From contig CAWHGF010000004.1 of assembly GCA_963828825.1 (NCBI GenBank), forward strand, positions 372,001 through 436,000: a stretch of DNA of 64,000 nt, read 5' to 3'. The position numbers were made by a program, and so were the translations under genes. This DNA is from Bog-473 sp963828825 (GTDB lineage Bacteria > Actinomycetota > Acidimicrobiia > Acidimicrobiales > RAAP-2). Every line of letters begins with the position of its first letter. Positions within the stretch are counted from its first letter, which is position 1. Shown one piece after another: positions 25,938-35,078 of this stretch. The notes under the pieces were generated by a model, which was not told the DNA's origin, searched no databases, and worked only from the letters and a program-made list of their open reading frames with translations.

Positions 25938-28883
25938 TCAGGTCCTGGCGATCTCGCGCTCGTCGTAGGTCTCGATGATGTCGCCCTCCTTGAGGTCCTG
26001 GAAGTCGGAGAGACCGATACCGCACTCGAATCCCGCTGCGACCTCGCGCACGTCGTCCTTGAAGCGGCGCAGCGAGTTGATCGCACCTTTCCAGATGACG
26101 GTGCCCTCGCGCAGGAAGCGCACTTTGGACCCACGGGTGATCTTGCCGTCGCGCACGTAGCAGCCGGCCACAGCGCCGATCCGCGGCACCCGGAAGACCT
26201 CTCGCACCTCGGCCTCGCCCGTGACGACCTCCTCGTAGACCGGAGAGAGCAGGCCGAGCATGGCCGCCTCAATGTCCTCGAGCAGCTTGTAGATGATCTC
26301 GTAGGTCCGGATCTCGACGTCGGACGACTCGGCCAGCTCACGTGAGCGCTTGTCGGGGCGCACGTTGAAGCCGATGATGGTGGCGTTGGAGGCCGCCGCC
26401 AGCTGCACGTCGTTCTCCGTGATGCCGCCGATCCCGCGCAGGACGAAGCTCAGCTTCACGTCGTCGCGCTCCAGGCGCTTCAACGAGTCCGTCACGGCTT
26501 CGAGTGAGCCCTGCACGTCGGCCTTCAGCACGATGTTCAACGTGGCCGTTTCGCCGCGGGAGATCTGCTCGAAGAGGTCCTCGAGCTTGGCCCCGGCCCC
26601 CGCCACGGGCTTGTGGCCCGAAAGCCGGAAACGCTGGACCCTGGCCTCGCCGAGCGTGCGGGCCCGCGCCAGGTCCTTGGCGCCGCGCACCTCGTCACCG
26701 GCGTGCGGTGGTTCCGAGAAGCCCAGCACCTGCACCGGCGTCGAGGGCAACGCCTCCTTGATGTGGTCGCCCCGGTCGTCCACCAACGCCTTGACCTTGC
26801 CCCAGGCGGGCCCGGCCACGACGGGGTCGCCGACCCGAAGGGTGCCCTGCTCGACGATGACGGTGGCCACGGGGCCACGTCCCGCCTCGAGGTTGGCCTC
26901 TAGCACGACACCGCGGGCCTCGCCCTCGACCCGTGCGGTCAGCTCCTCGACCTCGGCCACCAGCACGATCTGCTCGAGCAGGCTGTCGATGCCGGTGCCC
27001 TGCAGCGCCGAGACCTCGACGACGATGGTGTCGCCGCCCCACGCCTCGGGCACGAGCTCGCGCTCGGACAGCTGCTGGAGCACACGCGTCGAGTCGGCGT
27101 CGGGCCGGTCCATCTTGTTGACGGCCACGATGATCGGCACGTCGGCCGCCTTGGCGTGGTCGATGGCCTCGATGGTCTGTGGCATCACGCCGTCGTCGGC
27201 GGCCACCACGAGGATGACGATGTCGGTGGCCTCGGCGCCGCGGGCCCGCATGGCGGTGAACGCGGCGTGGCCGGGTGTGTCGATGAACGTGATCCGGTGG
27301 TCGCTCCAGACGACCTGGTAGGCGCCGATGTGCTGCGTGATGCCGCCGGCCTCCCCCGCCACGACGTCGGTCGAGCGGATGCGGTCGAGCAGCAGCGTCT
27401 TGCCGTGGTCGACGTGGCCCATGACCGTGACGACCGGCGGGCGGGGCCGCTGGTCGGAGTCGTCCTCTTCGTCCTCGTCCTCGAAGTAGCGCGCGAGGAG
27501 CTCGGCTTCCTGCTCCTCACCGGGATCGACGAGGCGGATCTCGGCGCCGATCTCGGCCGCGAAGAGCTCGATCATGTCGTCGGTCAGCGACTGCGTGGCC
27601 ATGACCATCTCGCCCTGCAGGAGCAGGAAGCGCACGATGTCACCGGCACTGCGGTTGAGCTTGGGCCCGAGGTCGCGGGCCGTCGAGCCGCGCTCGATGA
27701 TGATCTCGCCCTCGGGGACGGGGGCCGTCGAGGGCTGGTACGTGGTGAGCTGCGTCGGCTCCAACTCTTCGAGATTGCGCCGGCGCCGGCGGGCGCGTCG
27801 TTGGGGCGGTCGCCGCCCCGGCATGCCGCCACGACCACCTGGCGGCGGCGCACCGGTCGGCGCTCCACCACCTGGTCGGCCACCGAAGCCACCGCCACCG
27901 GCGGGACGGCCTCCGTAGCCACCGCCGGCCGGGCCGCCCGTGCCGCTGGGACGGCCGGCGCCCGCGGGGCGGCCGCCGGTACGCGCCGGGTAGGAGCCCC
28001 CGGGACGGGGGGAAGACTGTGTCGCGCTGGGCCGGCGCCCACCCATGCCGGGCGGGGGCGGGATGGGGCGGCCACTGGGGCCGAGCGGCGGCCGCGACCC
28101 CGGCGGCGGGGGCACGGGCTTGCCCGAGGGGCTGAGCGTTGGCCGCGCCGCGCGCTGGCGGTCGGGTGCGGGCGGCGCCGCCGTGTCGGGCGGGGCCTGG
28201 GCGGCCGGTGACTGCGCCGACGCGGGCGCCTGCGCGGCGGCGGCCGGGGCAGGGGCCTGCGCCGGCGGGCGTACAGCCGGCGACGGGGACGGCGACCCCG
28301 CAGGTGCCGGGGCGGGGGCGGGGGTTGCCGCCGGGGCCTGCGCCGCCGGGGCCGGGGCCGCAGCCGCAGCCGAAGCAGCCGCAGGGGCCTGCGCCGGTGC
28401 GGGAGGCGGCGTCGGGCGGCTGCTGCTGATCAGGCGGGGCGAACGGGCCGGCGGCTCGGAGGCGGCCGGGGCGTCTGCCCGGGACCCTCCGGCTGCGGCG
28501 CCGGTCGAAGCGGCGGCGGGGGCCGACACCGGACGCGCCGGAGCCTTCTTGACCGGGGCGCTGCTCGCCGCCGAGTTGCTCGATACCGAGGTCAGCGGCC
28601 GCTTCGCCGGCGCCTCGCCGTCGCCGCTCCCGTCCGGCGCAGCCGACTTCGCGGCCTTGGTGGCCTTGGCCGCCTTCTTGGCGGGGGCGGGCTCCTCGGG
28701 CTGGACCGGGCGGCGCAACCCCTCGGCGTCGGCCTTCCGGCGGACGCGGTCGGCCTGCGCGTCCTCAATGGAGGACGAGTGGCTCTTGACCCCGATCCCG
28801 AGGGAAAGGGCCAGCTCCAGCCCCTCCTTGTTGGTGAGGCCGAGCTCCTTGGCCAGCTCATAGACGCGGATCTTCTTCGGCAA
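25938..28883 (-). CDS. infB: Translation initiation factor IF-2
   Basis: 981 residues. N-terminal IF2N domain (IRVYELAKELGLTNKEGL), then ~300 residues rich in Pro, Ala and Gly, then the GTPase: G1 GHVDHGKT (about 489-496), DTPGHAAF, NKMD and SALQ, with C-terminal domains that bind initiator tRNA. It places fMet-tRNA on the 30S subunit. The start is TTG at 28883. It sits in the nusA-ylxR-infB-rbfA order. Confidence 0.97.
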   Translation of the reverse strand: MPKKIRVYELAKELGLTNKEGLELALSLGIGVKSHSSSIEDAQADRVRRKADAEGLRRPVQPEEPAPAKKAAKATKAAKSAAPDGSGDGEAPAKRPLTSVSSNSAASSAPVKKAPARPVSAPAAASTGAAAGGSRADAPAASEPPARSPRLISSSRPTPPPAPAQAPAAASAAAAAPAPAAQAPAATPAPAPAPAGSPSPSPAVRPPAQAPAPAAAAQAPASAQSPAAQAPPDTAAPPAPDRQRAARPTLSPSGKPVPPPPGSRPPLGPSGRPIPPPPGMGGRRPSATQSSPRPGGSYPARTGGRPAGAGRPSGTGGPAGGGYGGRPAGGGGFGGRPGGGAPTGAPPPGGRGGMPGRRPPQRRARRRRRNLEELEPTQLTTYQPSTAPVPEGEIIIERGSTARDLGPKLNRSAGDIVRFLLLQGEMVMATQSLTDDMIELFAAEIGAEIRLVDPGEEQEAELLARYFEDEDEEDDSDQRPRPPVVTVMGHVDHGKTLLLDRIRSTDVVAGEAGGITQHIGAYQVVWSDHRITFIDTPGHAAFTAMRARGAEATDIVILVVAADDGVMPQTIEAIDHAKAADVPIIVAVNKMDRPDADSTRVLQQLSERELVPEAWGGDTIVVEVSALQGTGIDSLLEQIVLVAEVEELTARVEGEARGVVLEANLEAGRGPVATVIVEQGTLRVGDPVVAGPAWGKVKALVDDRGDHIKEALPSTPVQVLGFSEPPHAGDEVRGAKDLARARTLGEARVQRFRLSGHKPVAGAGAKLEDLFEQISRGETATLNIVLKADVQGSLEAVTDSLKRLERDDVKLSFVLRGIGGITENDVQLAAASNATIIGFNVRPDKRSRELAESSDVEIRTYEIIYKLLEDIEAAMLGLLSPVYEEVVTGEAEVREVFRVPRIGAVAGCYVRDGKITRGSKVRFLREGTVIWKGAINSLRRFKDDVREVAAGFECGIGLSDFQDLKEGDIIETYDEREIART

Positions 28884-28934
28884 GTGGTTCTCTTTGTCCT
28901 TTATTTGTCTCGGGGCGCGGCGTCAACCAGCCCC

Positions 28935-29216
28935 CTATCCTCGCACATCAGGTGCCGGGCCCCCCCACGCCTCACCCAGGTGCACGCACAACCGCTGCAG
29001 GTCCTCGGGCTCGATGGACGCTGCGAAGGCCCGTTCGAAGCCGTGCCGGCGCACCGCGTCCTCCAGGCAGCCGGGGGACTCCCGGCACAGCCAGGCCCCC
29101 CGCCCCGCACCGTGCCTGTCCACCGACAGTGCCCCGCCCGGAAGCCGGACGATTCGGATCAGCTGGTCGGCCGGCAGGGCGCTCCGGCAACCGACACAGG
29201 TCCGTGTCGGCGCTAT
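28935..29216 (-). CDS. ylxR: YlxR/DUF448 family protein with apparent AUA start
   Basis: 93 residues. The YlxR hallmark PTRTCVGCR opens the protein, followed by LIRIVRLPGG, GRGAWLCRESPGCLEDAVRR. The family binds RNA and is encoded between nusA and infB. No ATG, GTG or TTG is in frame just before the CVGC motif; the first in-frame GTG is some 55 codons upstream inside nusA. The natural N-terminus would begin at ATA (29214-29216), overlapping the nusA TAG as ATAG. A base error at this codon is possible. Confidence 0.85.
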   Translation of the reverse strand: MAPTRTCVGCRSALPADQLIRIVRLPGGALSVDRHGAGRGAWLCRESPGCLEDAVRRHGFERAFAASIEPEDLQRLCVHLGEAWGGPAPDVRG

Positions 29217-30472
29217 GCCTCGGCCTCTTCCGACACCTCGACCGCCACGACCACTTCCTCGACGGCCGCTTCGGGCGCGACGGGCTGCGCCGCCTCGGCT
29301 GACGCCCCGGCCGCCCCGTCGGACTCGCCGGACCCGGCAGCGGGTGCCTCGGTCGGGTCCTCCGCCTGGTGCGTCCACTCCTCGGCCGACATCGCCTCGC
29401 CACCCTCGGCGGGCTTCCAGACCAGCTCGCCGCTCTCGTCCTCGACCCACTCGCCCTCGGCCCAGTCCTGCTCGCCGTAGCCGCCGGCCTCTTCCTCGGC
29501 CAGCTGGGTCTCGCTCTTGATGTCGATACGCCAACCCGTGAGGCGGGCCGCCAGGCGGGCGTTCTGCCCTTCCTTGCCGATGGCGAGGGAGAGCTGGAAG
29601 TCGCTCACGATGACGGTGGCGGTGCCGGTCTCCTCGTCGAGCCGGACCTCGCGCACGCGCGCCGGGGCCAAAGCGTTCTGAATGAGCTCGACCGGGTCGT
29701 CCGAGAAGGGGACGACGTCGACGCGCTCACCGCGCAGCTCGTTGGTCACCATGCGCACCCGCGAGCCGCGGGCGCCGACGCAGGCCCCGACCGGGTCGAC
29801 GTTGGGGTCGTTCGACCACACGGCGATCTTGGTGCGGTGGCCCGGCTCGCGGGCGGCCGCCTTGATCTCGACGACGCCGGAGCCGATTTCGGGCACCTCG
29901 AGCTCGAAGAGGCGCTTGATCAGGCCGGGGTGGGTGCGGCTGACGACGATCTGGGGGCCCTTGGTGGTCTTGCGGACCTCGACGATGTACGCCTTGAGGC
30001 GCGCGCCGTGCTCGTAGCGCTCGTAGGAGACCTGCTCGGCCTGGGGCAGCAGGGCCTCGACCTTGCCCAGGTCGAGCAGGGTGTAGCGGTTGTCGGTCTG
30101 CTGCACGATCCCGGTGACGATGTCGCCCTCGCGCCCGGCGTACTCCTCGTACTTCATGTCCCGCTCGACCTCGCGGATCCGCTGCAGGATCACCTGCTTG
30201 GCCGTCTGCGCGGCAATGCGCCCGAAGTCGTCCGGCGTGTCGTCCCATTCGCGGACGACCTCGCCCTCCTCGTTGAGCTCCTGCCCGTAGACACGGATCT
30301 CGCCCGAGTCGGGGTCGATGGTGACGACGGCCTCCTCGGCCGCGTCGGGGCGGCGCTTGTAGGCCGCCACCAGCGCGTTCGCCAGGGCGTCGAGCAGCGT
30401 CTCGACCGAGATCCCCTTGTCGCGCGCGATCTGACCCAGCGCGTCGAGAAACTCGAAGTTGGTCTTGCTCAT
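29213..30472 (-). CDS. nusA: Transcription termination/antitermination factor NusA
   Basis: 419 residues: N-terminal RNA polymerase-binding domain, S1 domain (GIVQQTDNRYTLLDLGKVEALLP), two KH domains (VGACVGARGSRVRMV; LAIGKEGQNARLAARLTGW) and an acidic, Ala/Glu-rich C-terminus. It modulates pausing and termination. The ATG overlaps the rimP stop (ATGA), and its own TAG contains the apparent ylxR start. Confidence 0.96.
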   Translation of the reverse strand: MSKTNFEFLDALGQIARDKGISVETLLDALANALVAAYKRRPDAAEEAVVTIDPDSGEIRVYGQELNEEGEVVREWDDTPDDFGRIAAQTAKQVILQRIREVERDMKYEEYAGREGDIVTGIVQQTDNRYTLLDLGKVEALLPQAEQVSYERYEHGARLKAYIVEVRKTTKGPQIVVSRTHPGLIKRLFELEVPEIGSGVVEIKAAAREPGHRTKIAVWSNDPNVDPVGACVGARGSRVRMVTNELRGERVDVVPFSDDPVELIQNALAPARVREVRLDEETGTATVIVSDFQLSLAIGKEGQNARLAARLTGWRIDIKSETQLAEEEAGGYGEQDWAEGEWVEDESGELVWKPAEGGEAMSAEEWTHQAEDPTEAPAAGSGESDGAAGASAEAAQPVAPEAAVEEVVVAVEVSEEAEA

Positions 30473-30966
30473 TGCCGCTTCACCCTCTCACTCTTCGCTC
30501 TCCGGGGCTCCGGCCCCCACTCGAACACCGTCCGCGCCCGCTCGATCCGGTCGTAGGCGATCCGCATGGCGCCACCCGGCACCTCGGGACCGGACAGCGT
30601 GCACCCCGACTCGTCCGCCGTGTCGAGCGTCCCGGTGATGCGCCGGACCTCGGCCGTGCCCGCGTCGACCCGGACCGTGACGGTCTCCCCCACCGCCCGG
30701 GCGAAGTGGGCCGGGGTGCGGAGCCGCCGCTCGAGCCCCGGGCTCGAGACCGACAGGGTGTACCGGCCCGGCATGGGGTCGATGTCGTCCAGGGCGGTCG
30801 AGACGTCCCGGGTCGCCTCACCGAGCTCGTCGAGACCGATGCCCCCCGCGCGGTCGACGAAGACCGTCAGCTGCGCCCCGTGCAGCTCGACGTCGATCAG
30901 GTCGAGGCCCCGCGCCGCGAGGATCGGTGACAGCGCATTCGTCAGGGTGTCCGTGTTGTCGCTCAT
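30469..30966 (-). CDS. rimP: Ribosome maturation factor RimP
   Basis: 165 residues; RimP for 30S assembly, recognised by GLDLIDVELHGAQLTVFVDRAGGIGLDE and YTLSVSSPGLERRL. The ATG at 30966 has an excellent AGGAGGTGA site. First gene of the rimP-nusA-ylxR-infB-rbfA-truB-ribF run. A strong -10 promoter and a stable hairpin lie in the 138 bp upstream. Confidence 0.94.
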   Translation of the reverse strand: MSDNTDTLTNALSPILAARGLDLIDVELHGAQLTVFVDRAGGIGLDELGEATRDVSTALDDIDPMPGRYTLSVSSPGLERRLRTPAHFARAVGETVTVRVDAGTAEVRRITGTLDTADESGCTLSGPEVPGGAMRIAYDRIERARTVFEWGPEPRRAKSERVKRQ

Positions 30967-31023
30967 CGCCGTCACCTCCTCTCGGCCCTGGTGTCTTCGT
31001 CCTGATGTGCCCCCGCAAAGCGA

Positions 31024-31047
31024 AAGCGTGGGCCGCAGCCCACGCTT
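31024..31047 (-). terminator. 10-bp GC-rich hairpin in the rimP leader (terminator or attenuator)
   Basis: Perfect inverted repeat AAGCGTGGGC-TGCG-GCCCACGCTT on the minus strand, followed by TCGCTTTG. The T run is weak, so termination may be partial. It lies between the proposed promoter (31087-31095) and rimP, 57 nt before the gene, where it could attenuate the operon or end proS transcripts. Confidence 0.6.
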
Positions 31048-31086
31048 CAACGAGGTACTGATCTTCAAAAATGGACAGCGGAGGAG

Positions 31087-31095
31087 ATTATAGCA
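31087..31095 (-). promoter_or_regulatory. Extended -10 promoter for rimP-nusA-infB
   Basis: Minus-strand TGCTATAAT, a perfect extended -10 (TGnTATAAT), in a locally AT-rich patch just after the proS stop. No good -35 is seen, as is common with extended -10 sites. Transcription would begin near 31080, giving a ~115-nt leader to rimP. Confidence 0.65.
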
Positions 31096-31104
31096 ATTCC
31101 AGGG

Positions 31105-32517
31105 TTAATACGACCGGGCGACGACGGCCACGAGATCGTCCTCGGCGTCCCCCGGCTCGGCCAGTGAGCCGTCGGGCCGTTGCAAGCAACGGATGGAGAG
31201 GGCGTGCCGGGCCAGGCGGTCCTCGGCGTCGGTCCCGAGCGCCCCCAGGCGGACCCGCGCGAAGCCGACCGACCCCGCCTCGACGGCCTCCTCCAGTGAC
31301 GCGGCATCCACCGTCCGGGCGTCGCGGGCCGCCGTGGCCTCCGCCAGGAGGTCGGGCCCGACTGCGGCGAGGATGGCGCCCACCGTGGCGGCGACGGCGC
31401 CCACGGCGACGTTCTCCTTCGCCCGCCGGTGCCGGGTGACCACGGTCACGTTCCCTTCGGCCAGGTCCCGGGGGCCGACCTCCACCCGCACCGGGACGCC
31501 CTTGAGCTCCCAGGCCACACTGCGCCGGCCGAAGCCGGTGTCGGTGCGGGCATCGAGCCGGACCCGGTGCCCCGCCGCCGTGAGCTCGGCGACCAGCGCC
31601 TGGGCCGCCGCGCCCACCTCGGGACTGTCCTTGACCACCAGGACCACCACCTGCGCCGGGGCCAGGGCCGGGGGCAGGCGGAGCCCGAGGTCGTCGCCGT
31701 GGCCCATGATGAGGCCACCGATGAGCCGGGTGGACACACCCCACGACGTCTGCCACACGTACTCGAGCGTGCCCGAGTCGTTGGCGAAGGTGATGTCGAA
31801 GGGCCGGGCGAAGTTCTGTCCGAGCTCGTGGCTCGTCCCCATCTGCAGCGCCTTGCCGTCGCCCATCATCCCCTCGCAGGTCCAGGTGTGGGTGGCCCCG
31901 GCGAAACGCTCCCGCGCCGTCTTGTGGCCCGTGAGCACGGGCATGCTCAGCACGCCGACCATGGTGGAGCGGTAGACGTCATTGAGGATGCGCCGCGCGT
32001 AGGCACGGGCGTCGTCCTCGGTGGCGTGGGCCGTGTGCCCCTCCTGCCACAGGAATTCCCTGGTGCGCAGGAAGAGACGGGGGCGCAGCTCCCAGCGCAC
32101 GACGTTGGCCCACTGGTTGATGAGCAACGGGAGATCGCGGTGGCTCTGCACCCACTTGGAGAAGAAGTGGTTGATCACCGTCTCGCTCGTCGGCCGCAGG
32201 ACGATCGGTTCCTCGAGCTCCTTGCCCCCGCCGTGCGTGACGACGGCCAGCTCGGGCGCGAAGCCCTCCACGTGCTCGGCCTCGAGCTTCAGGAAGGACT
32301 CGGGGATGAAGAGCGGGAAGTACGCATTCTCGGCCCCGGCCTCCTTGATGCGCCGGTCGAGCTCGGCCTGCATCAGCTCCCAGATCCCGTAGCCCCAGGG
32401 CCGGATCACCATGGTGCCGCTGGCGGGGCCGTTGTCGGCCATCTCCGCGCCGGCGATCACCTCTTGGTACCAGCGCGGGAAATCCTCCTCCCGCGTCACG
32501 ATCGCACCCTTCGCCAT
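31105..32517 (-). CDS. proS: Prolyl-tRNA synthetase, short archaeal/eukaryote-type
   Basis: 470-residue class II synthetase, lacking the ~180-residue editing insertion of the standard bacterial ProRS. Motif 2 (RWELRPRLFLRTREFLWQEG) and motif 3 (GGLIMGHGDDLGLRLP) are clear, and DFPRWYQEVI opens the protein as in archaeal-type enzymes. It charges tRNA-Pro. The ATG lies 8 nt below TAGCCT (32526-32531), which includes the ispG TAG stop; no ribosome site is visible. Confidence 0.94.
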   Translation of the reverse strand: MAKGAIVTREEDFPRWYQEVIAGAEMADNGPASGTMVIRPWGYGIWELMQAELDRRIKEAGAENAYFPLFIPESFLKLEAEHVEGFAPELAVVTHGGGKELEEPIVLRPTSETVINHFFSKWVQSHRDLPLLINQWANVVRWELRPRLFLRTREFLWQEGHTAHATEDDARAYARRILNDVYRSTMVGVLSMPVLTGHKTARERFAGATHTWTCEGMMGDGKALQMGTSHELGQNFARPFDITFANDSGTLEYVWQTSWGVSTRLIGGLIMGHGDDLGLRLPPALAPAQVVVLVVKDSPEVGAAAQALVAELTAAGHRVRLDARTDTGFGRRSVAWELKGVPVRVEVGPRDLAEGNVTVVTRHRRAKENVAVGAVAATVGAILAAVGPDLLAEATAARDARTVDAASLEEAVEAGSVGFARVRLGALGTDAEDRLARHALSIRCLQRPDGSLAEPGDAEDDLVAVVARSY

Positions 32518-32528
32518 GGGTGCGCAGG

Positions 32529-33758
32529 CTAGTTGTCGGTGTGACGCCTGATGATCTCGATCTTCTCCGACGTGTGGTTGGGATCGGCGCCCGTCGAGTC
32601 GAGCAGGGCGCGCCGGTCGGCCTCCGCCTCGGCCTCGGCACTGGCGTCCGCCGCCGCAATACGCGCCTCGACCCCTTCGGCGACCAGACGCTCCGCCTCG
32701 TCGACCAGTGCCCGCACCATGTCCGCCTCGGGGACGACGCGGATGATCTTGCCCCGGATGAACAGATGGCCCTTCTGCTTCCCGGCCGCGATGCCCAGGT
32801 CGGCCTCGCGCGCCTCGCCCGGGCCGTTGACGACGCACCCCATCACCGCCACCTGGATGGGCAGGTTCAGCTTCTCGAGCGCCTCCTGGGCCTCCTTGGC
32901 CACCGCGATGACGTCGACCTGGGCCCGACCGCAAGACGGGCAGGCGATGAGGTCGAGGCCCTTGCGCTCGCGCAGGCCCAGTGACTCGAGGAGCTGGCGC
33001 CCGGCGCGCGCCTCCTCGACCGGGTCGGCGGTCAGCGAGAAGCGGATGGTGTCGCCGATGCCCTCGGCCAGCAGCGTGGCGATGCCGGCGGTGCCCTTGA
33101 CCAGCCCCGCCGGCGGCGGGCCGGCCTCGGTGACGCCGAGGTGCAGCGGGTGGTCGAAGGTCTCCGAAGCGAGCCGGTAGGCGGCGATCATCAGGGCGAC
33201 CGAGGAGGCCTTGACCGAGATCTTGACGTCGGTGAAATCGACGTCCTCGAAGAAGGCGAGCTCGTTGCGGGCGGACTCGACCAGCGCCTCGGGGGTGGCC
33301 CCGCCGTACTTCTTGTAGAGGTCGGGGTGCAGCGACCCGGCGTTGACCCCGATCCGGATGGGCACGCCGCGGTCGCGCGCCTCGGCGGCCACCTGCTTGA
33401 TCTCGGCCTCCTTGCGCAGGTTGCCCGGGTTCAGGCGCAGCCCCTGCACGCCGGCCTCCAGCGCGGCGAGCGCCATCTCGTGGTGGAAGTGGATGTCGGC
33501 CACAATCGGCACCGGCGAGCGCGGGACGATGTGCGCCAGCCCCTCGGCGGCCGCCTCCTCGTTGCACGTGCAGCGCACGATGTCCGCGCCGGCCGCCGCC
33601 AGCGCGTAGATCTGGGCCAGCGTGCCGTCGACGTCCGCCGTCTTGGTCGTCGTCATCGACTGCACCGTGACCGGCGCACCGTCACCGATGGGCACGCCGC
33701 CCAAGGTGATGCGGTGGGTGGGCCGGCGCGGAGACAGGAGTGACGGGGAGAGCTCCAC
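32529..33758 (-). CDS. ispG: 4-hydroxy-3-methylbut-2-en-1-yl diphosphate synthase IspG
   Basis: 409 residues; penultimate enzyme of the MEP isoprenoid pathway. The 4Fe-4S ligands C273, C276 (ACPSCGRA), C308 and E315 (MGCVVNGPGEARE) are present, after a TIM-barrel half. I chose GTG 33758, 5 nt after the rseP stop; no strong ribosome site is visible. A ~30-residue Ala/Glu-rich tail follows the core. dxr of the same pathway lies two genes upstream. Confidence 0.95.
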   Translation of the reverse strand: MELSPSLLSPRRPTHRITLGGVPIGDGAPVTVQSMTTTKTADVDGTLAQIYALAAAGADIVRCTCNEEAAAEGLAHIVPRSPVPIVADIHFHHEMALAALEAGVQGLRLNPGNLRKEAEIKQVAAEARDRGVPIRIGVNAGSLHPDLYKKYGGATPEALVESARNELAFFEDVDFTDVKISVKASSVALMIAAYRLASETFDHPLHLGVTEAGPPPAGLVKGTAGIATLLAEGIGDTIRFSLTADPVEEARAGRQLLESLGLRERKGLDLIACPSCGRAQVDVIAVAKEAQEALEKLNLPIQVAVMGCVVNGPGEAREADLGIAAGKQKGHLFIRGKIIRVVPEADMVRALVDEAERLVAEGVEARIAAADASAEAEAEADRRALLDSTGADPNHTSEKIEIIRRHTDN

Positions 33759-33763
33759 GGCGG

Positions 33764-35065
33764 TCAGTGCGGCAACTGGAGCGGATGGGTGATGTCGAGA
33801 TAGACGGCGGAGAGGGAGACGAAGGCCAGGAGGGCGATGAAGACCGCCGCCACCGGGAAGAGCTTGGTGATGTCGGCGCGGTAGTACGGCTGGCCCCGCT
33901 TGGTGCGCAGCCACTCGTAGCCGGCGATGGCGACATGCCCCCCGTCCAACGGGATCATCGGCAGCATGTTGAGCAACCCGAAGACGATGTTGATGGCGAT
34001 GAGCAGCATCAGCACCGAGTAGAGGCTGTTCTGCTCTGCCTGCGCTCCCAGGTCGGCGATGCCCACGATGGAGGACGCGCGGGGGGCTGACCCCGGGTTG
34101 GCGGCGACCGATGCCGCGTAGTTCGAATTGGTGAGTTGGTGCCAAATGGAGGCGAATCCAGAGGGCGAGAAGATCTGGCCGATGCCGTTGGCCTCCTGGG
34201 TGGTGACCCCCCACATGGTGGACAGGGCCGCCCCTGGTGCGTTCAGCGGATTCACCGAGGTGGTGGCGGTCGTGATCTCGACACCCAGGTAGGCGCGGTT
34301 GGCCAACGGCTGACCGTCCACCTTGATGCCCTTGCCGTTCTCGGGGGTCGCCGTCAGGTGGATGAGCTTGCCGTCACGCTCGACCCCGAGGTTGAGGGGG
34401 ATGCCGTCGGAACGCTTGATGGCGTTCGTCATGGAATTGGGGTTGACGAAGCTCTTGCCGTCGATGGAGACGATGGTGTCGCCCGGCTTGAGACCCGCCA
34501 GCGCGGCCGGGGTGGACCTGCCGGACCAGTGCTCCAGCGAAGCAACCTTGTAATTGTCCGTGAGCTGTCCGTAGCTGAAGACGACGATGAGCGCGAGCAC
34601 GAAGGCGATCAGGAGGTGCATGATCGACCCGGCCGAGGCCACCAAGATGCGCTGGTGGAACGGCTGCTGCCGGTAGGCGCGCGGCTCGTCCTCCTCGGGG
34701 ACCTCCTCCATCGCCGTGAACCCGGTGATCCGCACGTACCCACCGGCGGGAATGGCCTTCACGCCGTATTCGGTCTCACCCCGCCGGACCGACCACAACC
34801 GCGGGCCGAAACCCACGAAATACTCGGTTACTTTCATGCCCGCACGTTTGGCCGTCACGAAGTGACCGAACTCGTGCAGCATGACGATCGCCACGAGGAT
34901 GGCGATGAAGAGCAGCAGGTAGCCCCAGCCGAGCGCGATGAAGACGGCGGCGATCAGGACCAGGGCCACCAGGAGCTGGACCACCCGCGCCGGATTGCTG
35001 TCGGGCGCCGGGCCCGGCTCGAGGGGCGGTTGCGCCGCCGGCGCCTCCTTCTCGGTGAGCGTCAT
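33764..35065 (-). CDS. rseP: Site-2 protease family RIP metalloprotease RseP
   Basis: 433 residues, membrane-embedded. Zinc motif HEFGH (64-68) is in an early helix; a PDZ domain (LAGLKPGDTIVSIDGKSF) is central; the second metal-binding LDGGH lies in a C-terminal helix (about residue 370). It cleaves anti-sigma or membrane proteins. The ATG at 35065 lies 10 nt below TAGCGT (35076-35081), which includes the dxr TAG stop. Confidence 0.94.
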   Translation of the reverse strand: MTLTEKEAPAAQPPLEPGPAPDSNPARVVQLLVALVLIAAVFIALGWGYLLLFIAILVAIVMLHEFGHFVTAKRAGMKVTEYFVGFGPRLWSVRRGETEYGVKAIPAGGYVRITGFTAMEEVPEEDEPRAYRQQPFHQRILVASAGSIMHLLIAFVLALIVVFSYGQLTDNYKVASLEHWSGRSTPAALAGLKPGDTIVSIDGKSFVNPNSMTNAIKRSDGIPLNLGVERDGKLIHLTATPENGKGIKVDGQPLANRAYLGVEITTATTSVNPLNAPGAALSTMWGVTTQEANGIGQIFSPSGFASIWHQLTNSNYAASVAANPGSAPRASSIVGIADLGAQAEQNSLYSVLMLLIAINIVFGLLNMLPMIPLDGGHVAIAGYEWLRTKRGQPYYRADITKLFPVAAVFIALLAFVSLSAVYLDITHPLQLPH

Positions 35066-35078
35066 CGCAGGCCCAACG

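Noticed and set aside
31105..33567. 820-residue ProRS with N-terminal extension
   Set aside because: The extra part is a shadow frame of ispG; ProRS begins at 32517.
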